Below are positions 32,731 through 44,560 of a stretch of 64,000 bases of DNA, one piece after another. The position numbers and the translations under genes were made by a program. Location: positions 1,054,001-1,118,000 of the forward strand of contig NC_079235.1 in the NCBI RefSeq assembly GCF_028502605.1, written 5' to 3'. Source of the stretch: Trichoderma breve. Its lineage: Eukaryota > Ascomycota > Sordariomycetes > Hypocreales > Hypocreaceae. A model generated the notes under the pieces. The model was not told where the DNA came from and did no database searches. It was given only the letters and a program-made list of their open reading frames with translations. Each line of letters starts with the position of its first letter. The first letter of the stretch is position 1.

Positions 32731-35644
32731 TGACTGGAAGCATCATGAGAGGATGATGCAGAATTCTGATTGATGGATATTAAAGGGTTGATATGAAAAC
32801 GTGACGCGCAAGACAGGAAGCCTTGCAGGGAAGTTTCAATTGAAGGATGCACTGCTTGATGTGAGTCGTATGACATCAGTTGCCTGGCTTGTACATGTAC
32901 ACCCTAAGGGCTAGTGAGACGCCTGGAGGTTGGGATTGGCGACTCTTCAGCGGGGTCGAGCAAGTAAAGCGACCGCTAACGTTTGCATTCAACGCCTACA
33001 TTTCATCACTCAGTTGTATTCGCCGCCTGTGAAGAAGTACTTATCCCTGTTCCCAAAGGATCAATCAATGAATCTGCAGCTCTTATCAATTCTAGCCATT
33101 CATCGTATACGAGGTTGGTAGGTGGGAAGAAACTAATACTTGTATCTTCAGCCAATTGTCTGCTCTCAACCGGCAAATACACGCTTATGTGTATGCAATG
33201 GCTTTATCGTCAACCTCCAATTACAATTATTTCCCTCCTCTACCATCAATCCTTTGGCATCCTATGTAATTTATAGAGCTTTCTTTCGTAGTGTGCATGT
33301 ATCAGTACTCCGAAATGCCGGTTCCAGCAACATCGCCGTGAGGTTAAACTGGCTCTTGGCTCTTACAGCTCCTGTAGCCTCTTGCAATATAAAACGATGT
33401 GCAGCCACGATACACAATGATCACTAAGATGTCTCAATCTTCTCTCGCTTATAATATTACACTGCTCTATGAGCTTAGGGTTTGCCATTTTACTTCCGGT
33501 CGCCATCAGGTTCGAAATTGGTTGCACATATATAAACGACAGCTCTACAACGCGATAGCAATATGTATTGATATTTCAATGGCAGTATCTTAATGGTGAC
33601 AGTCAGGTGTACTTTCTTTATTTTGAGTACATTAGTACGTAGTTTTAGAGCCAGTAGATGCATTCAGAGCATCTTACAAAAGCCTATAGGAGAATGATGC
33701 ATCACTCAGCCAATCATTAGCCATCCTTTTCCCTCCGGAGAGATACTACTACTCCTCTTAGTGACTTGCCTGCAATCCAGGCGACCCTTTCATTCTGCCA
33801 GCAGTTATCTGATGGATACAATACTAAAGAGGTGAAGACACTGTTGTTGAACTGCCATCATAGTTTGAGTGTTTTACAAGAGCTCCGGAAATCAGTGGCC
33901 TACGGAAGTTGGACATTCCAACGATACCAGTAGATGAATTGATTGAACTCGAGGTTCCAGGCTAATGTCATTTCCTCACAAATGGGATCGACAAGCCAAG
34001 CAGGCTGGAGGCTGACAAAACTGGTCATTCACAGAACATGCATAACGCTGTTCAGGCTGGGATTCTAAGAAGTGGCTTTCTCAGAATACGAATGGAAAAC
34101 CGACTACACGAATAGCGCGGCTCACATAGGTAATATATGATGTCGTGTGATGTCAACTGGTTGACCCAAGTAGTCGGCGGTTTGAACATGGACTGCGTCT
34201 CTGGCAAGATATGTATTTGTATGTAGTCAAATGGGTTGTACTCTGCATCATAGTCCGCTAATTGCTATACCAAGCTACTGCCAGCTACTATCTCTTGATG
34301 TTGCTACTTTCAGCTATTATCTTTTAATGCTGCTGTCAGCTACTTCAAGATATGGATACCCGATACATCTGCAAATAGAATATGTTTGTGCGTGTGCGTG
34401 TGGGCATATCCGGTTTAGAGCTAGTCACCCATTGGGTCATCAATATGATCATGGGGGAGGGTTCTATGCATGGACGTTTTGGATGGGATTCACTTGCATC
34501 ATCTGCTGAACCGTCGAGATTTACGCGTACTAAATCTACTCTCGGCTGGGATATTCATATAAAAGCAATTTTTGCTACTAATGTCACCTTGTTTTAGTAT
34601 CGACAAATACCTAAAGAATGACTGGTGACTTCCTGCAGTTTTGTGTAGCCATCCGGGGGTGCTGGGGTAGTTTAGCGCTATCCCGGTGAGCGTGAAGCTG
34701 GTCAAGTGTACATATTACTATTTCTTAATTGAATAAAGGATCAATACACTTCATTTAGCTTTCTGTTGCCTACATGACACTAAGGAAAACACTATAAGAT
34801 GTCGAGTCACTGGGCATGCCAACTATTAGGTGAGCACCCCCCCTCGGCCCGTCTTAGTGTGAGTTTACATATATTACACGATCAGCATGAGTGTGAATCT
34901 TGGAGGGTGGGATGAATGATGACCGTAGTTATACACCCGATGAGGAAGCGTTGGTAGCTCTCTCAGCACCTGAGGAATGTTTAAGGCGACCAGTCGAGCT
35001 AAAAAGTTGACGTCAGAGTGTGAATAACAGAACATCTTCCTCTCACATCGTCCTCTCTCATGCGATTCAAGCTGATGGCAATGGCATTCAGACGAACCGT
35101 CAGCTCAGCATTTGGGGGCCGCATGAGTGTCTCACCCGTGCACTAGGGAGTCAAGTGATTCGCTGTGGCCTCAGGTGACTGCAGACTCGAGGCGTCTGTC
35201 GAGGCGCCGGCGCTTTTGGGCCGGTGAAGAGCAGCAGGACGGTGCGGTGAATGGATTTGCGAGTTGCTCACATACTTGATCAAATAGATACTGTGCCAGA
35301 CCTTCATCATCAGACTGAGACTCAGCAAGGTCGCAAGCAACCCTAGCAGGTGATACTTGGGCGGTGCGGGAGGGGCCACAGCCGGACGTGGTATTGTCTG
35401 ATGGTGTTGCTGGGCCCCACCGTGGATGGGAAGACGCGGACAGCCAAAGTGGAGAGGGGCCAGTGATGCTTGCTTCTTGCTTGCAGCTTCCAGGTTGCTG
35501 TGCAAGGTACGGGGTACGAGCGCTGCCTCTTATCGCCCTGGTCCCGTTCGTGTACGGCGAGGTGCCAGGTACGCCACGGAGCAGCTTCCGTCGAGGTTCT
35601 GTGGCAGCGATTTCCGCATGCTTCAGCCCGCCGCCGCGAACCAC

Positions 35645-35702
35645 GTACGAGTACATGTACGTATCCAGTACTCCGTCGGTACCTCGTACTCGGCAACTGT
35701 AC
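35645..35702. repeat. Dense GTAC cluster
   Basis: Seven GTAC tetramers within 58 bp, including three in perfect 6-bp register (GTACGAGTACATGTAC). One overlaps a TACTCCGT half of the TACGGAGTA motif. Confidence 0.85.
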
Positions 35703-36524
35703 CTCCAGCTTGTCATTTCTCCATCCTCCCCCAAAGTACCAATACCTGCACGAAGCCAACCTCAACCTGAAAAGTTGCAAGACCCAACAGAACAACACCA
35801 GGTCTGCCTCTTGTATCATGCGCCGGTTGCCTTTTCCGCCTCCACCCAATCTCCAGCCCTTCCAGCACCCATGCGCTCCCAGAGGCGCCGGCGCTTCTCC
35901 CCATTCGCTGCGCCTACGTGCCCTGTCGCGCGTGCTGATTGGCCGCGGGCCCGGCGCAGCTGTCCCCTACCAGGTCCCTACCAGGTACCTGCCAGGCCAG
36001 AATCTGCCCTCCGTGCCTGTCCCAAGCACCGCCAAGTGCATGTATCCGGTACTTGCTGCTTGGACTTGCTGCTCCCCCCCTCCAAAAGGCTCCAACCGCC
36101 CAAACGAGAGTCCCGGGTTTAAGCCTCAGGCCGCAATCTGCAGCCCCAATGCGGCCTAGCGCCGAGCCGCGGGCAAGGCATCGCCAGTATTTCATCACTA
36201 TCGCCTCCCGCCTGCTTGCACGTGTTGCCTCCCTTCTGCCGCCGCGTGACCCGACCTTGTCCCTCAGCGCCTCTCCTCCGTCTCTCTCTGCAACGTAGAC
36301 GCATCTGGTCTCTCCAAGGAGCAAAAAATACGCCTTGTAAGCATAAGAGTTGTCACAAGAGGCCCTTGACCACGGCCGTCGCGACGCTCGTCTTCTTCAT
36401 GCACTTTTTTTTCTCAACTTTTTAATGCCCTCTGGTGCTTTTTTTTCACTTGAAGCTGTTGCAGCTTTGACTTACACTCGACTCGGACCCCGTCGCGCGA
36501 TATCACGAGATTGATCACGCAAAA

Positions 36525-36530
36525 CACGTG
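36525..36530. promoter_or_regulatory. CACGTG E-box upstream of the Cbf1-type gene
   Basis: CACGTG with several TCACG half-sites within 70 bp (36500-36580), about 1 kb upstream of the bHLH start codon. It could allow autoregulation. Inferred only from the motif. Confidence 0.35.
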
Positions 36531-37513
36531 AGACGACCAAACCCGTGATCTGGCTCCAGAGCACATGATCGTCACGGTATGTCCCTACTATGCACTTCCC
36601 TTACCCGTTCGTTCATCACGATGGCTTCAAGATGGCCGAGCTGCGCATTTTCGGGCCACCATGCAGCAGCAACGGGAGATGCCTTGCGACGAGTTTTTTT
36701 TTTGTTTTTCTTTTTGCTCCTCTCTGCACTCCTAAGCCGTAGCATCTTCGCTGGTCCGCGCACCACCTCGCATCTGAAGCTTCATCACATCCGCCGCGAT
36801 ACGCATTGTATCGATGGTGCCTCTTGCATCCCAGCTTTTGCTTGATGCTGTCATGGCTGAATCACCGCATCGCCTGCATCAGGTGGACGCATGTGTGCCT
36901 TTTGCCTGCTGGAAGCTTTGCGATGGTGATGATGCGGCCGCAAGCCGTTCACTGTCGCCGTCAGCTCAAGTGAGCCGCGATGAATGAGGAGCACCGCACT
37001 CATCCGTCAGTGTCCTTCCGCTGTCTCAGACCACCGGCGGTAGTTGCATTAGGATCGTGCACGACGTCAGGCTCGGCTCAAGTCGAGCGAATGTGCGCTT
37101 CTTGCAGCTTCTTGCAGCTTCGCATTGCCCATCTTCGTCCGTGACCAGGCACTGTGCTGCAAGCACACACCCCCTTGCTCATCTCTACCTCAGCCTTGCA
37201 TTCCCTTGCCGCCATTGTTGTCGAGTGATATGAGTTCCCGCGTTTGGCATGGACCAAAAGTGCCAAGCTGAAACCTTTCTTTTTTCGCGCTTCCTTAATA
37301 AATCCTTGCAGGCATCGCATTCTAGTGTCGTCGTCTAACCAGAGTCATAGGCTCAAGACTGTCCAACCACATGCACTTCAGCTGACTGTTGACTTTTCAA
37401 CAATCTACTATAAAATTCATCTGTCTGGCCAAACCGCCAAGCGTGCAAACCTTCAACTGGTCGACTGCATCCCGGCTTGCCACCGCTGGTTTCTCCCCCT
37501 TCTCAAGAGCTAG

Positions 37514-38537
37514 ATGATGGCCGATACACTTGTCTCTGAACACCCCGATCTATCTGGCTTTCCTGGCTCTCCTGGCCAGAAACGAAAGCGCGAATTAGAA
37601 AGTCCCAATCTTGGGCGCACAAAGCGTGCCGCTCCTCCAGCAGCCATGTCTGCGTCGCCGGCGGACACAGCCGCCTTCATCGAAAATGCCATTGAGGCCT
37701 CGCAAGCGGCGGCTGTGAGCGGCGTTAATGTTGCCGATTTCAACGCTCTCCAGCAAGCTGCCGCTGCAGATCACACCGATGCCTCGGACCCTTCCAATGC
37801 TACCAGCACTGCGCAGGCTGCCCTGGGCATGTACCCGACCCTCCATGTCCCTTCATCAACCGAGGAGCAGTTTTCTGCACAGGGACCTGTTGATCCTGAC
37901 CACGGCCACGAAAATGCATTCAAGCACGATACCCCTTTCACAGACGTGACACAACAGCCCGACCCCATGATGGACCCTACGGTCAACCAAAACCAGCCTC
38001 CTCCTCCCCCGAATGGCGTTCAATCTCATCCCCCTCCACCACAGCACAGATACGCAGTGCCACCGCCTCCCCCCAACCCCAAGCCGAGTGTTGGTTCAGA
38101 AGAGTGGCACAAGATGCGGAAGGATAACCACAAAGAAGGTAAGATATACAATCTCTAGATCTGCGGAAGGAACACGGGGCACTGACACGGATGTAGTGGA
38201 GCGCCGACGCCGCGAGACTATCAACGAAGGCATTAACGAGCTGGCCAAGATTGTCCCGGGCTGCGAGAAGAACAAAGGATCGATTTTGCAGCGGGCTGTT
38301 AGTTTCATCACCCAGCTCAAAGAGAACGAGCAGCAAAACATTGAAAAGTGGACGTTGGAAAAGCTGCTCACAGAGCAAGCTATAACAGAGCTTAGTGCGT
38401 CCAACGACAAGCTTAAGCAGGAGTGCGAGCGGCTGTACCGAGAACTGGAGACGTGGAAGCGCGTTGCACAGCAGGCTGGTCTGGAGCCCCCAGCTGCTCC
38501 CAAGGAAGAGCCCAATACCGGCATGCCGTCGAGTTAG
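37514..38537 (+). CDS. Cbf1-type bHLH-leucine zipper transcription factor
   Basis: Predicted nuclear DNA-binding protein recognising CACGTG. In yeasts, Cbf1 acts at centromeres and at sulfur-amino-acid and respiratory genes. Two exons, 37514-38138 and 38197-38537, with a 58-nt intron (321 aa). The first 200 residues are disordered, with a basic KRKR patch near residue 25 and polyproline stretches. The bHLH begins at SEEWHKMRKDNHKE, and the intron cuts the basic region immediately before VERRRRETINEGI. His, Glu and Arg of the HxxxERRRR reading head are all present. The loop and helix 2 (ILQRAVSFITQLK) lead into a C-terminal coiled coil with heptad leucines. Two adjacent ATGs (37514, 37517) exist; the first is used. 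The name follows from the strong bHLH match; targets in this fungus are not known from sequence. Confidence 0.9.
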
Positions 38538-39661
38538 GAATCCGGACATGCATTGGTGATATTCCATCCTCCAGCATCTCTCTCGAGCTTTTCCGAGGCC
38601 TATTACGTCTCGACGCAGGCTAAGATCCAACACGAGAGAGACGATAGCTCATGACTTTTTTTTTTTATTCTTCCTCACCCCCCGTTTCGCAAGGCTATGT
38701 CAATACCAGATCCTCTGCCGGCCTCTTTTCTGCCACGCCTGCCTCGGCAATGATGATGACTACGTTTTTTCGAATCGTTTATTATCCATTTTACCCAAGT
38801 CCTCGATTCGGTTTTCTATTTCAGCAATGTTTTATTCTTACTGGGCCTAGCTCTGGCGAGATACCATTTCTCACTGTAAGATTCCTTCTTTCAGCAGCTT
38901 GGCGTTTGGTAGGATGCACTTGGAGGACTACAAAGGGGAAACCTACATATCCATTTTGGACCGCGTCGGATACGCGCAGACATGGTTTGGCTTTGGGCTA
39001 CATGGGAAAAAACCTCTACGTAATTAGCAAAGCTGTTGTTGTTAGCGCTCTCCGATGCTAGGGGACCAAAGATAATGTGTACGATCCTTGATGCCCAAGA
39101 ACTTGTGCTGTACCTTGCCGTGTTGTCAATCCGAAGCATATCTGATCAGGGGTTGTTATTGGAGGCTACGATGGCGGAAGCAGAAGCTGCATCTCCGCGA
39201 TTCTCGAGAGACACCCTAATGCATGCATTCAAGCGGCCGTAAAGCTGCAAATAAGAGCCAATTGGTTAGATGCAGGCCCCCTGCAGGTGTCTCAGTTTAG
39301 CTGCGGTCTGGAAGCCACTAGGAGGAAATAATCCATCCTGAAAATAGAATTGATTGAGGGACAATGTTTGTCTTAGGAGATTCACTCGTGATATGACATT
39401 TAGTATACGAGTACTGTTGTCTGTAGTTGAGTCTCAATACCCCTTTTCTTCTCAGTATCGACAAGATGAGACGTATTTTCCATTTCTTTATTCCTAGTTC
39501 AGAGTCACTTGGTGGCTTGGTGTTTCCGATACCCATGTCATTTTAGTAGACAAGTCTCTCTTCTTCTTTTTTTCTTCTCTTTTCTTTTCGCATTTCATGG
39601 GGTCAGGGTCTTTTCTTTAGTCCCAACCCATAACCCCGGTTTAGACAAACAAAAAGAAAGG

Positions 39662-39685
39662 AAAAAAAAAAAAAAAAAAAAAAAA
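39662..39685. repeat. Poly(A) tract of 24
   Basis: Uninterrupted run of 24 A on the + strand inside a purine-rich stretch, about 1.1 kb downstream of the bHLH stop. It could be the tail of an old retroposed sequence or a simple homopolymer. No coding sequence precedes it to support the first. Confidence 0.8.
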
Positions 39686-40562
39686 GGAAAAACAACATAC
39701 GAAAGGGGACCGGAAGAGAACGTGCCGTAACCTTGGCAGTTTTCCATAACACCGTATACTATATTATAATTTTGAAATGTGTTCCGTGGTATTGACACAG
39801 TGTGTTGCTTGGAGTGATTCTAAAGGAGGCGTTTTAAGGATGATATCTGGAGCGGCTGAGAGAGAGGAAGACAATAGAAAGAAACGGAAAACTCGGAGTG
39901 TTTTTTTAATCAGTTTATTCTTGTACAGTGTGGTGAGGTAGAATCTTCAAGAGATGTAAGAGTGTAAATGGGAATGATAAGTTGTGTGGCTTGTTTGCTT
40001 TTCTGTTTACTCCGTAATGGCGTTTGTTGATATTTTCTTTTGGCTTGGTTATGAGGGAGTTGTTGCTTTGTACATGTAGATACGTAAATACTCCAGTCTA
40101 ACACTGTATTCGATTGGACTATTTCGTCAATGGCTCATCGAACTAAAGTCCACCGGTGTTGTGATGTATGATATAGGTTCGAAAGGGCGCGTTTTCTTGT
40201 AGTTCTCCCCAAACCCCAACTTATCATGCATGTAGTCACTCCGTGATTGCTTCTTCCGTATCCCAGTGTAAGCCGCGTCACCCCCTATCTTTCTTCTGGC
40301 GAATCCATCTATACATACACATGTATTGCTGAAGTATAACGCCCAACCAGCCAGAAGCTTCTCCTGAATCCCGCGATGGACCCAGCCATTGCTCATCTCT
40401 TCTCCATAGCTTCAGCCACTGGGCATTAAACTACAGATATCGACAGTGTGAATGTTCCTTATGACTCCCATTGTCAAGACAACAGTATCTCTGCCCAAAC
40501 TCTCTGAATGTTTACAGAAGCTTCCAATGTAAACAATGAGATGCAGAGTTTTGTATGCCCGT

Positions 40563-40569
40563 TATAAAA
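40563..40569 (+). promoter_or_regulatory. TATA box of the F-box-like gene
   Basis: TATAAAA lies 233 bp upstream of the ATG at 40802. A transcript starting shortly after it would carry the 14-bp tandem repeats in its leader. Confidence 0.5.
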
Positions 40570-40636
40570 CCCAGCACTCCCCCATGTGTCTGCCATTGCC
40601 CATCTTCCACATACCAATTCGTCAAGTACTTCCAAG

Positions 40637-40692
40637 CACTCAGCTCAAAGCACTCAGCTCCAAGCACACAGATCCAAACACTCAGCTCCAAA
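40637..40692 (+). repeat. Four tandem copies of a 14-bp repeat
   Basis: Units resemble CACTCAGCTCCAAG (40637-40650, 40651-40664, 40665-40678, 40679-40692). The third unit has two substitutions. It sits in the probable 5' leader of the F-box-like gene. ATACCAATT words are also repeated just upstream and downstream. Confidence 0.88.
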
Positions 40693-40801
40693 TCTCCCCA
40701 ATTCGCCGATATACCAATTCGAGCAACTCGCCCAAGAGCAGCTATCTATATACCAATATACCAATTTCAACAAGGACTTTATATCAAGACTTCTCTTCAA
40801 G

Positions 40802-42417
40802 ATGTCAGGCTTTCTTCCTTGCTCCGGTGGATACCCCGTAGAATCCCCCAGCCAATCGAGATCATCATGGATGTATCTCCCCCCTGAACTCCGCCTCATG
40901 ATTATGGAGAAGGTCGCCCACCAAAAGTTTCCAGGCTGGGAATCCTGTGCCACGATCAACAGAGAGTGGCAAGACGTGATTGAAAAAGAAAACTACAAGA
41001 AGTTGAACCTGGATGTCTCTGATCTCGACGAATTGAACGTCATGGTCCCACACCACAAAAGACACTTGGTCAAGCACATCTTCTTCGAGATCGGCCTCCC
41101 CAGAGATCAATCCGCCTGCTGTGCGAGATGGAACCCTCCACCATCCAACATCAGTAAAATCGTCAAGGAGGCCATCATGAAGCTCTTCACTGCCCTCAGC
41201 ACATGGGACCAGAGCAGCAGCTTGACGTTGGAACTCAACGTCTGTTCACTCAGCGACTCCGAACACTGGTTCAAGCCGCTGTACTTTTCCAACGACCGCA
41301 CCGAGGGAGATGATGGTCGAAAGATCAGCGACCTTAACCATGGCTGGGTCAACGGCCAGCAAAGCAGGCCTGCGCCGGAGGAGGCCGTGCGTCGAATGTT
41401 TCGGCCCATCAAGCTGGACAAGAGCTTCGAGCGCGAGCCGCTTCCCAAGGTCATCTGCGTGACGAAGTTTGTCATTCGTCGACAGCTTCGAAGGTGTATT
41501 TCACCGGCTGGGATAAGTGCGATGCTCGAGGCGCTGCCTTTCCTGGAGCACATGGGCTATGAGCCATGGGCGTTGCATGAGACTGCGAGTCAAGACAGGA
41601 GACGAGACCATGTAGCAGGTATGTTGTCTTTCTTTGTCTTTTTCAACTGCCATATCTTGGTCTGTCTGTCTTGAATTCACTTCTAACATTCTTCTGATGA
41701 TTAGCTCTCCGTCATGCAATGCTACAAAAGCTTTCCAAGGCCGTCACCAGTCTGGTAGTCTTCCAAGACTCCCGCAAATTCTACAAAGTCCTCCAGCAAC
41801 GACAGCCGGACGGGGGTCCCAAGCCCCCTACCATCAACTCCGTCGCCATTGGAGACGCCCTGGGCGACATCTTCGCCAGGAAGAGCCTTGGCCTGAAGCA
41901 CCTCGCCGTTTCATTCATGGTCGACGCCAAGGATGTCCTCCGCCACTGCAAGCCAGCCTATACGTGGCCGCAGCTCAAGACCGTGGCGCTCACCTCGCAG
42001 CTCCTGAGAGAAGACGCGAACCTGAACCCGGACAGCCAAGGCAGGATCGAGGACTTGCTATGCAGGGCTGCGGCTCTAGCGAAGCGAATGCCTGAGCTGG
42101 ACACGTTTGTGCTCTGGAACGGCGCAAAGGGCGACGCCTGCGCCTTCATCTATCGCGTCAAGGGGAGCAAAGCGTCCATTACCTGGCGCGGGACGTGGTC
42201 TCTGGAGATGAGCCCCAAGGTGGTTGAGGCGTGGAATTCCGTGGTCTTGACACGATCCTGGCGCGAGATTGAGATATACCATGAGCGTATTGGGAGCGGT
42301 GTCAACTGCGTTGGCGATGCCATCCACCACTTGAAACTCCCCTGCCGGGTTGTTGAGCCAGCGTCTCTGTGGCAGATGCGCAGGGAGGGAAACTTGGTCC
42401 CGTATGGCACCAAATGA
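40802..42417 (+). CDS. F-box-like protein, DUF6546 type
   Basis: 509 aa from exons 40802-41618 and 41705-42417, with an 86-nt intron (gtatgt...gattag). Residues 23-70 (WMYLPPELRLMIMEKV, then CATINREWQDVIEK) look like a divergent F-box, which would recruit the protein to an SCF ubiquitin ligase. The rest resembles the DUF6546 family found in multiple copies in filamentous ascomycetes. Its conserved C-terminal block has RGTWSLE, followed by AWNSVV and LPCRVVEPASLW. The frame is open upstream to 40586, but there only a GTG is available. The ATG at 40802 follows an AAG context and begins a sensible protein, so it is preferred. No substrate or partner can be named. Such families often vary between strains. 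Confidence 0.72.
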
Positions 42418-42581
42418 ACATTCTACGATTTCTTGGTACATAATTAGCCCTCTTCACATACATTATGTCTACCCATACTCATACGCAACCGAACCACCAA
42501 CCGGGCTTGACCATGTTTTCCCCTTCCTCTTTCAAGCGAAGCTTTTTCAGCTGCGACATCTCTTCTCTTTTTCTCTCTTGG

Positions 42582-42600
42582 CAATCAATCAATCAATCAA
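42582..42600. repeat. CAAT tetranucleotide microsatellite
   Basis: Nearly five tandem CAAT units, 165 bp after the F-box-like stop codon. Confidence 0.8.
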
Positions 42601-44219
42601 TTCAAGTCACATCACGAAAAAGACAAACAAGGGTCCCTTCTCCACACGCAAGGCAAACAAGGGCGACACACGCAAAGGAGGGCAGCTCGGAGCCACCTCC
42701 GTCGCTCCTGTATGGACTGACTAGCCAGCCGGGCTCGTTTAATTTTCCTCAGATTGCCCCTCGTTATTTTTCTGTCACTTTTTTTTTTCTCTCTTTTCTT
42801 TTTTTTTTTCCCGCCCCCATCCTTGGTCGTCGAGCCGAAGACATGGGACAGGGGGGGAGGTCCGCGGACATGGGACACGCGAGAATGTACCTCTGAATGA
42901 CATGATATTACATTATACGGTGACATTGAGACATGGGCTTGCATTTTATCTTTGGTTTTGTACATGTACTTTGGTTCGGATAGAAAGAATAGAACAGTTG
43001 GTTGAGTGCCTTGTTTGGAGGAATCTGTCTAGGTTGATCGACGCCTTGCAGGGTTTAAGAACGAAGCCGGAAAGAAGATGCAGTTGCTAGGTACTCATAC
43101 AGTGGTAATCAAAAACATGAATCGTAACAATCTATACCTCTGTTTTCCACCAGCCGAGTTTAATAATGAATAACACTCATACAGAACCACAAAGTGAATG
43201 TCCTCGGAGTCTCTCTTATCTTGGCGCGTATAAGAGCAGAGACATCAAATGTATGAAAAAAGTCTCCACAGTCAGCTTATACTTGGATACGTCAACGCCA
43301 AAGCCGGAGATGGGAATGAATGACTTGCTGCTGCTTCCAACAAGCATTACTTGGCATCTACTAGCAAATACTAGCATCTAACAACGCTTCTATTGTAGGG
43401 ATTGCCACACCATCGCCAAGAGATTGCACCAAGCACGCCCGGAATCAGGCCACTCTCTTCCCCCCCATCCGGAGCCTCTAAAGCTTCAATCTCTCCGATT
43501 CCCGATCCAAAGAAGCTGTCATTACGTTAATACAAGAAGAGTCAAGTTCACCTTTACAGAGCCCCACAGAGCAAGCAAATCCAAATCCGAAGCAAGGACA
43601 AAGACGAGAGACAAGAACAAGACAAGAATACTACCATCTTCACCGTGATCTTCTCATCCCCTCCTCTCCCATCCCATAGGTACCGGTACATACGAAGCTA
43701 CTGTACGTAGGCACTCATACTAGAAGTAAGGCGAGACGGGCCAGACCGCTCACCATCTTTTTCTAATCCCCTTCCCGACCCTGCCGTGAGAGAGTGGTAG
43801 GGATCTGTAGTTTTTTTGCGGGACTGGGATTTTCTTCTTCTTAACCTGACACGCACATTTTACGCGAGCTGGAAAAATAGCGCTGCTTTGGGGGGAAAGG
43901 GAAGTGAGGCACTTGAAATCGAGAGGGGAGTGGCTGGAGTCGAGTAGAATAAGTTGTTGGCTCTGCATCTGTGAGTACCCGAGTGAGTACCCGAAGAGCA
44001 CTGGCGAGAGAGACAGCAATCAACACATTCTCATCCATGTAAGAGAAGCTCATGACGCTCTCAATGTGGACCCTCACCTCTCTCCTTACTCCATTGAGCA
44101 AATCATCTTCTCACTATCCCCGGATCAGGAGAGCCCACCCTCCCCCAATACCACCTCGATAGTTTCCAGTCCATCCTACATACAAAACCTAAATGTAAAC
44201 CAAATCAACCCATCTCAAA

Positions 44220-44560
44220 CCTCCATCCAGCCTTGCTCGCCTCTTCTTCCTTTTCTCTCTCTCCCCTCCCCTCGCTTCACTTCTCTGGTTCTAGCCCTCC
44301 AGTCCTGCTGCAGCCCCTAGCCAGCTGAACACACTTCACTCAACTTCGCTCTTCCTCCAATCCCATTCCATCCACACACCCTCTCTCTCTTCCACACTCA
44401 GACATACATGCCTTAGTTAGCCTTCGTCCTGAATCATGTATACAGCAAAGCTACTGCACCTCACCAACCGCAGCCCGTGCCTGGTCCAAGTGCACGTCCA
44501 GATTACATGACACATCACTTTCTCTCTTTTTCTCTCTCTCGCAGCTCTCTTCCCTACCCT
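44220..44560 (+). promoter_or_regulatory. Orphan pyrimidine-rich, promoter-like block
   Basis: A long CT-rich stretch on the + strand (CTTCTTCCTTTTCTCTCTCT near 44243, and more CT runs to about 44560). It resembles the leader/transcription-start blocks in front of the regulatory genes in this window. No credible gene follows on the + strand before the antisense DUF2841 gene. A noncoding or antisense transcript is one explanation; simple-sequence drift is another. Confidence 0.3.

Larger units (their letters stand above)
32731..37513. other. Gene-empty spacer between ABCC transporter and bHLH gene
   Basis: About 4.8 kb between two divergent genes. From 33 to 35 kb it is AT-richer, with scattered TATA-like words (near 33387, 33525 and 34550) but no credible reading frame. 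From 35.1 kb it is GC-richer with a dense GTAC cluster. A pyrimidine-rich stretch near 36230-36440 on the + strand may be the leader region of the bHLH gene. Confidence 0.55.
38538..40801. other. Spacer between bHLH gene and F-box-like gene
   Basis: About 2.3 kb. It holds the 3' region of the bHLH gene, a 24-A homopolymer, one TACTCCGTA copy (40008-40016), and the promoter of the downstream gene with a TATA element and tandem repeats. No other coding sequence supported. Confidence 0.55.

Noticed and set aside
35364..36159. Overlapping long open frames on both strands
   Set aside because: They overlap the GTAC array, are Pro/Arg/Ser-rich in all frames and show no conserved motif. Base composition explains them better.
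39550..39690. Poly(A) tract as the end of a retrotransposon
   Set aside because: No reverse-transcriptase reading frame or target-site duplication was seen nearby. A simple homopolymer is sufficient.
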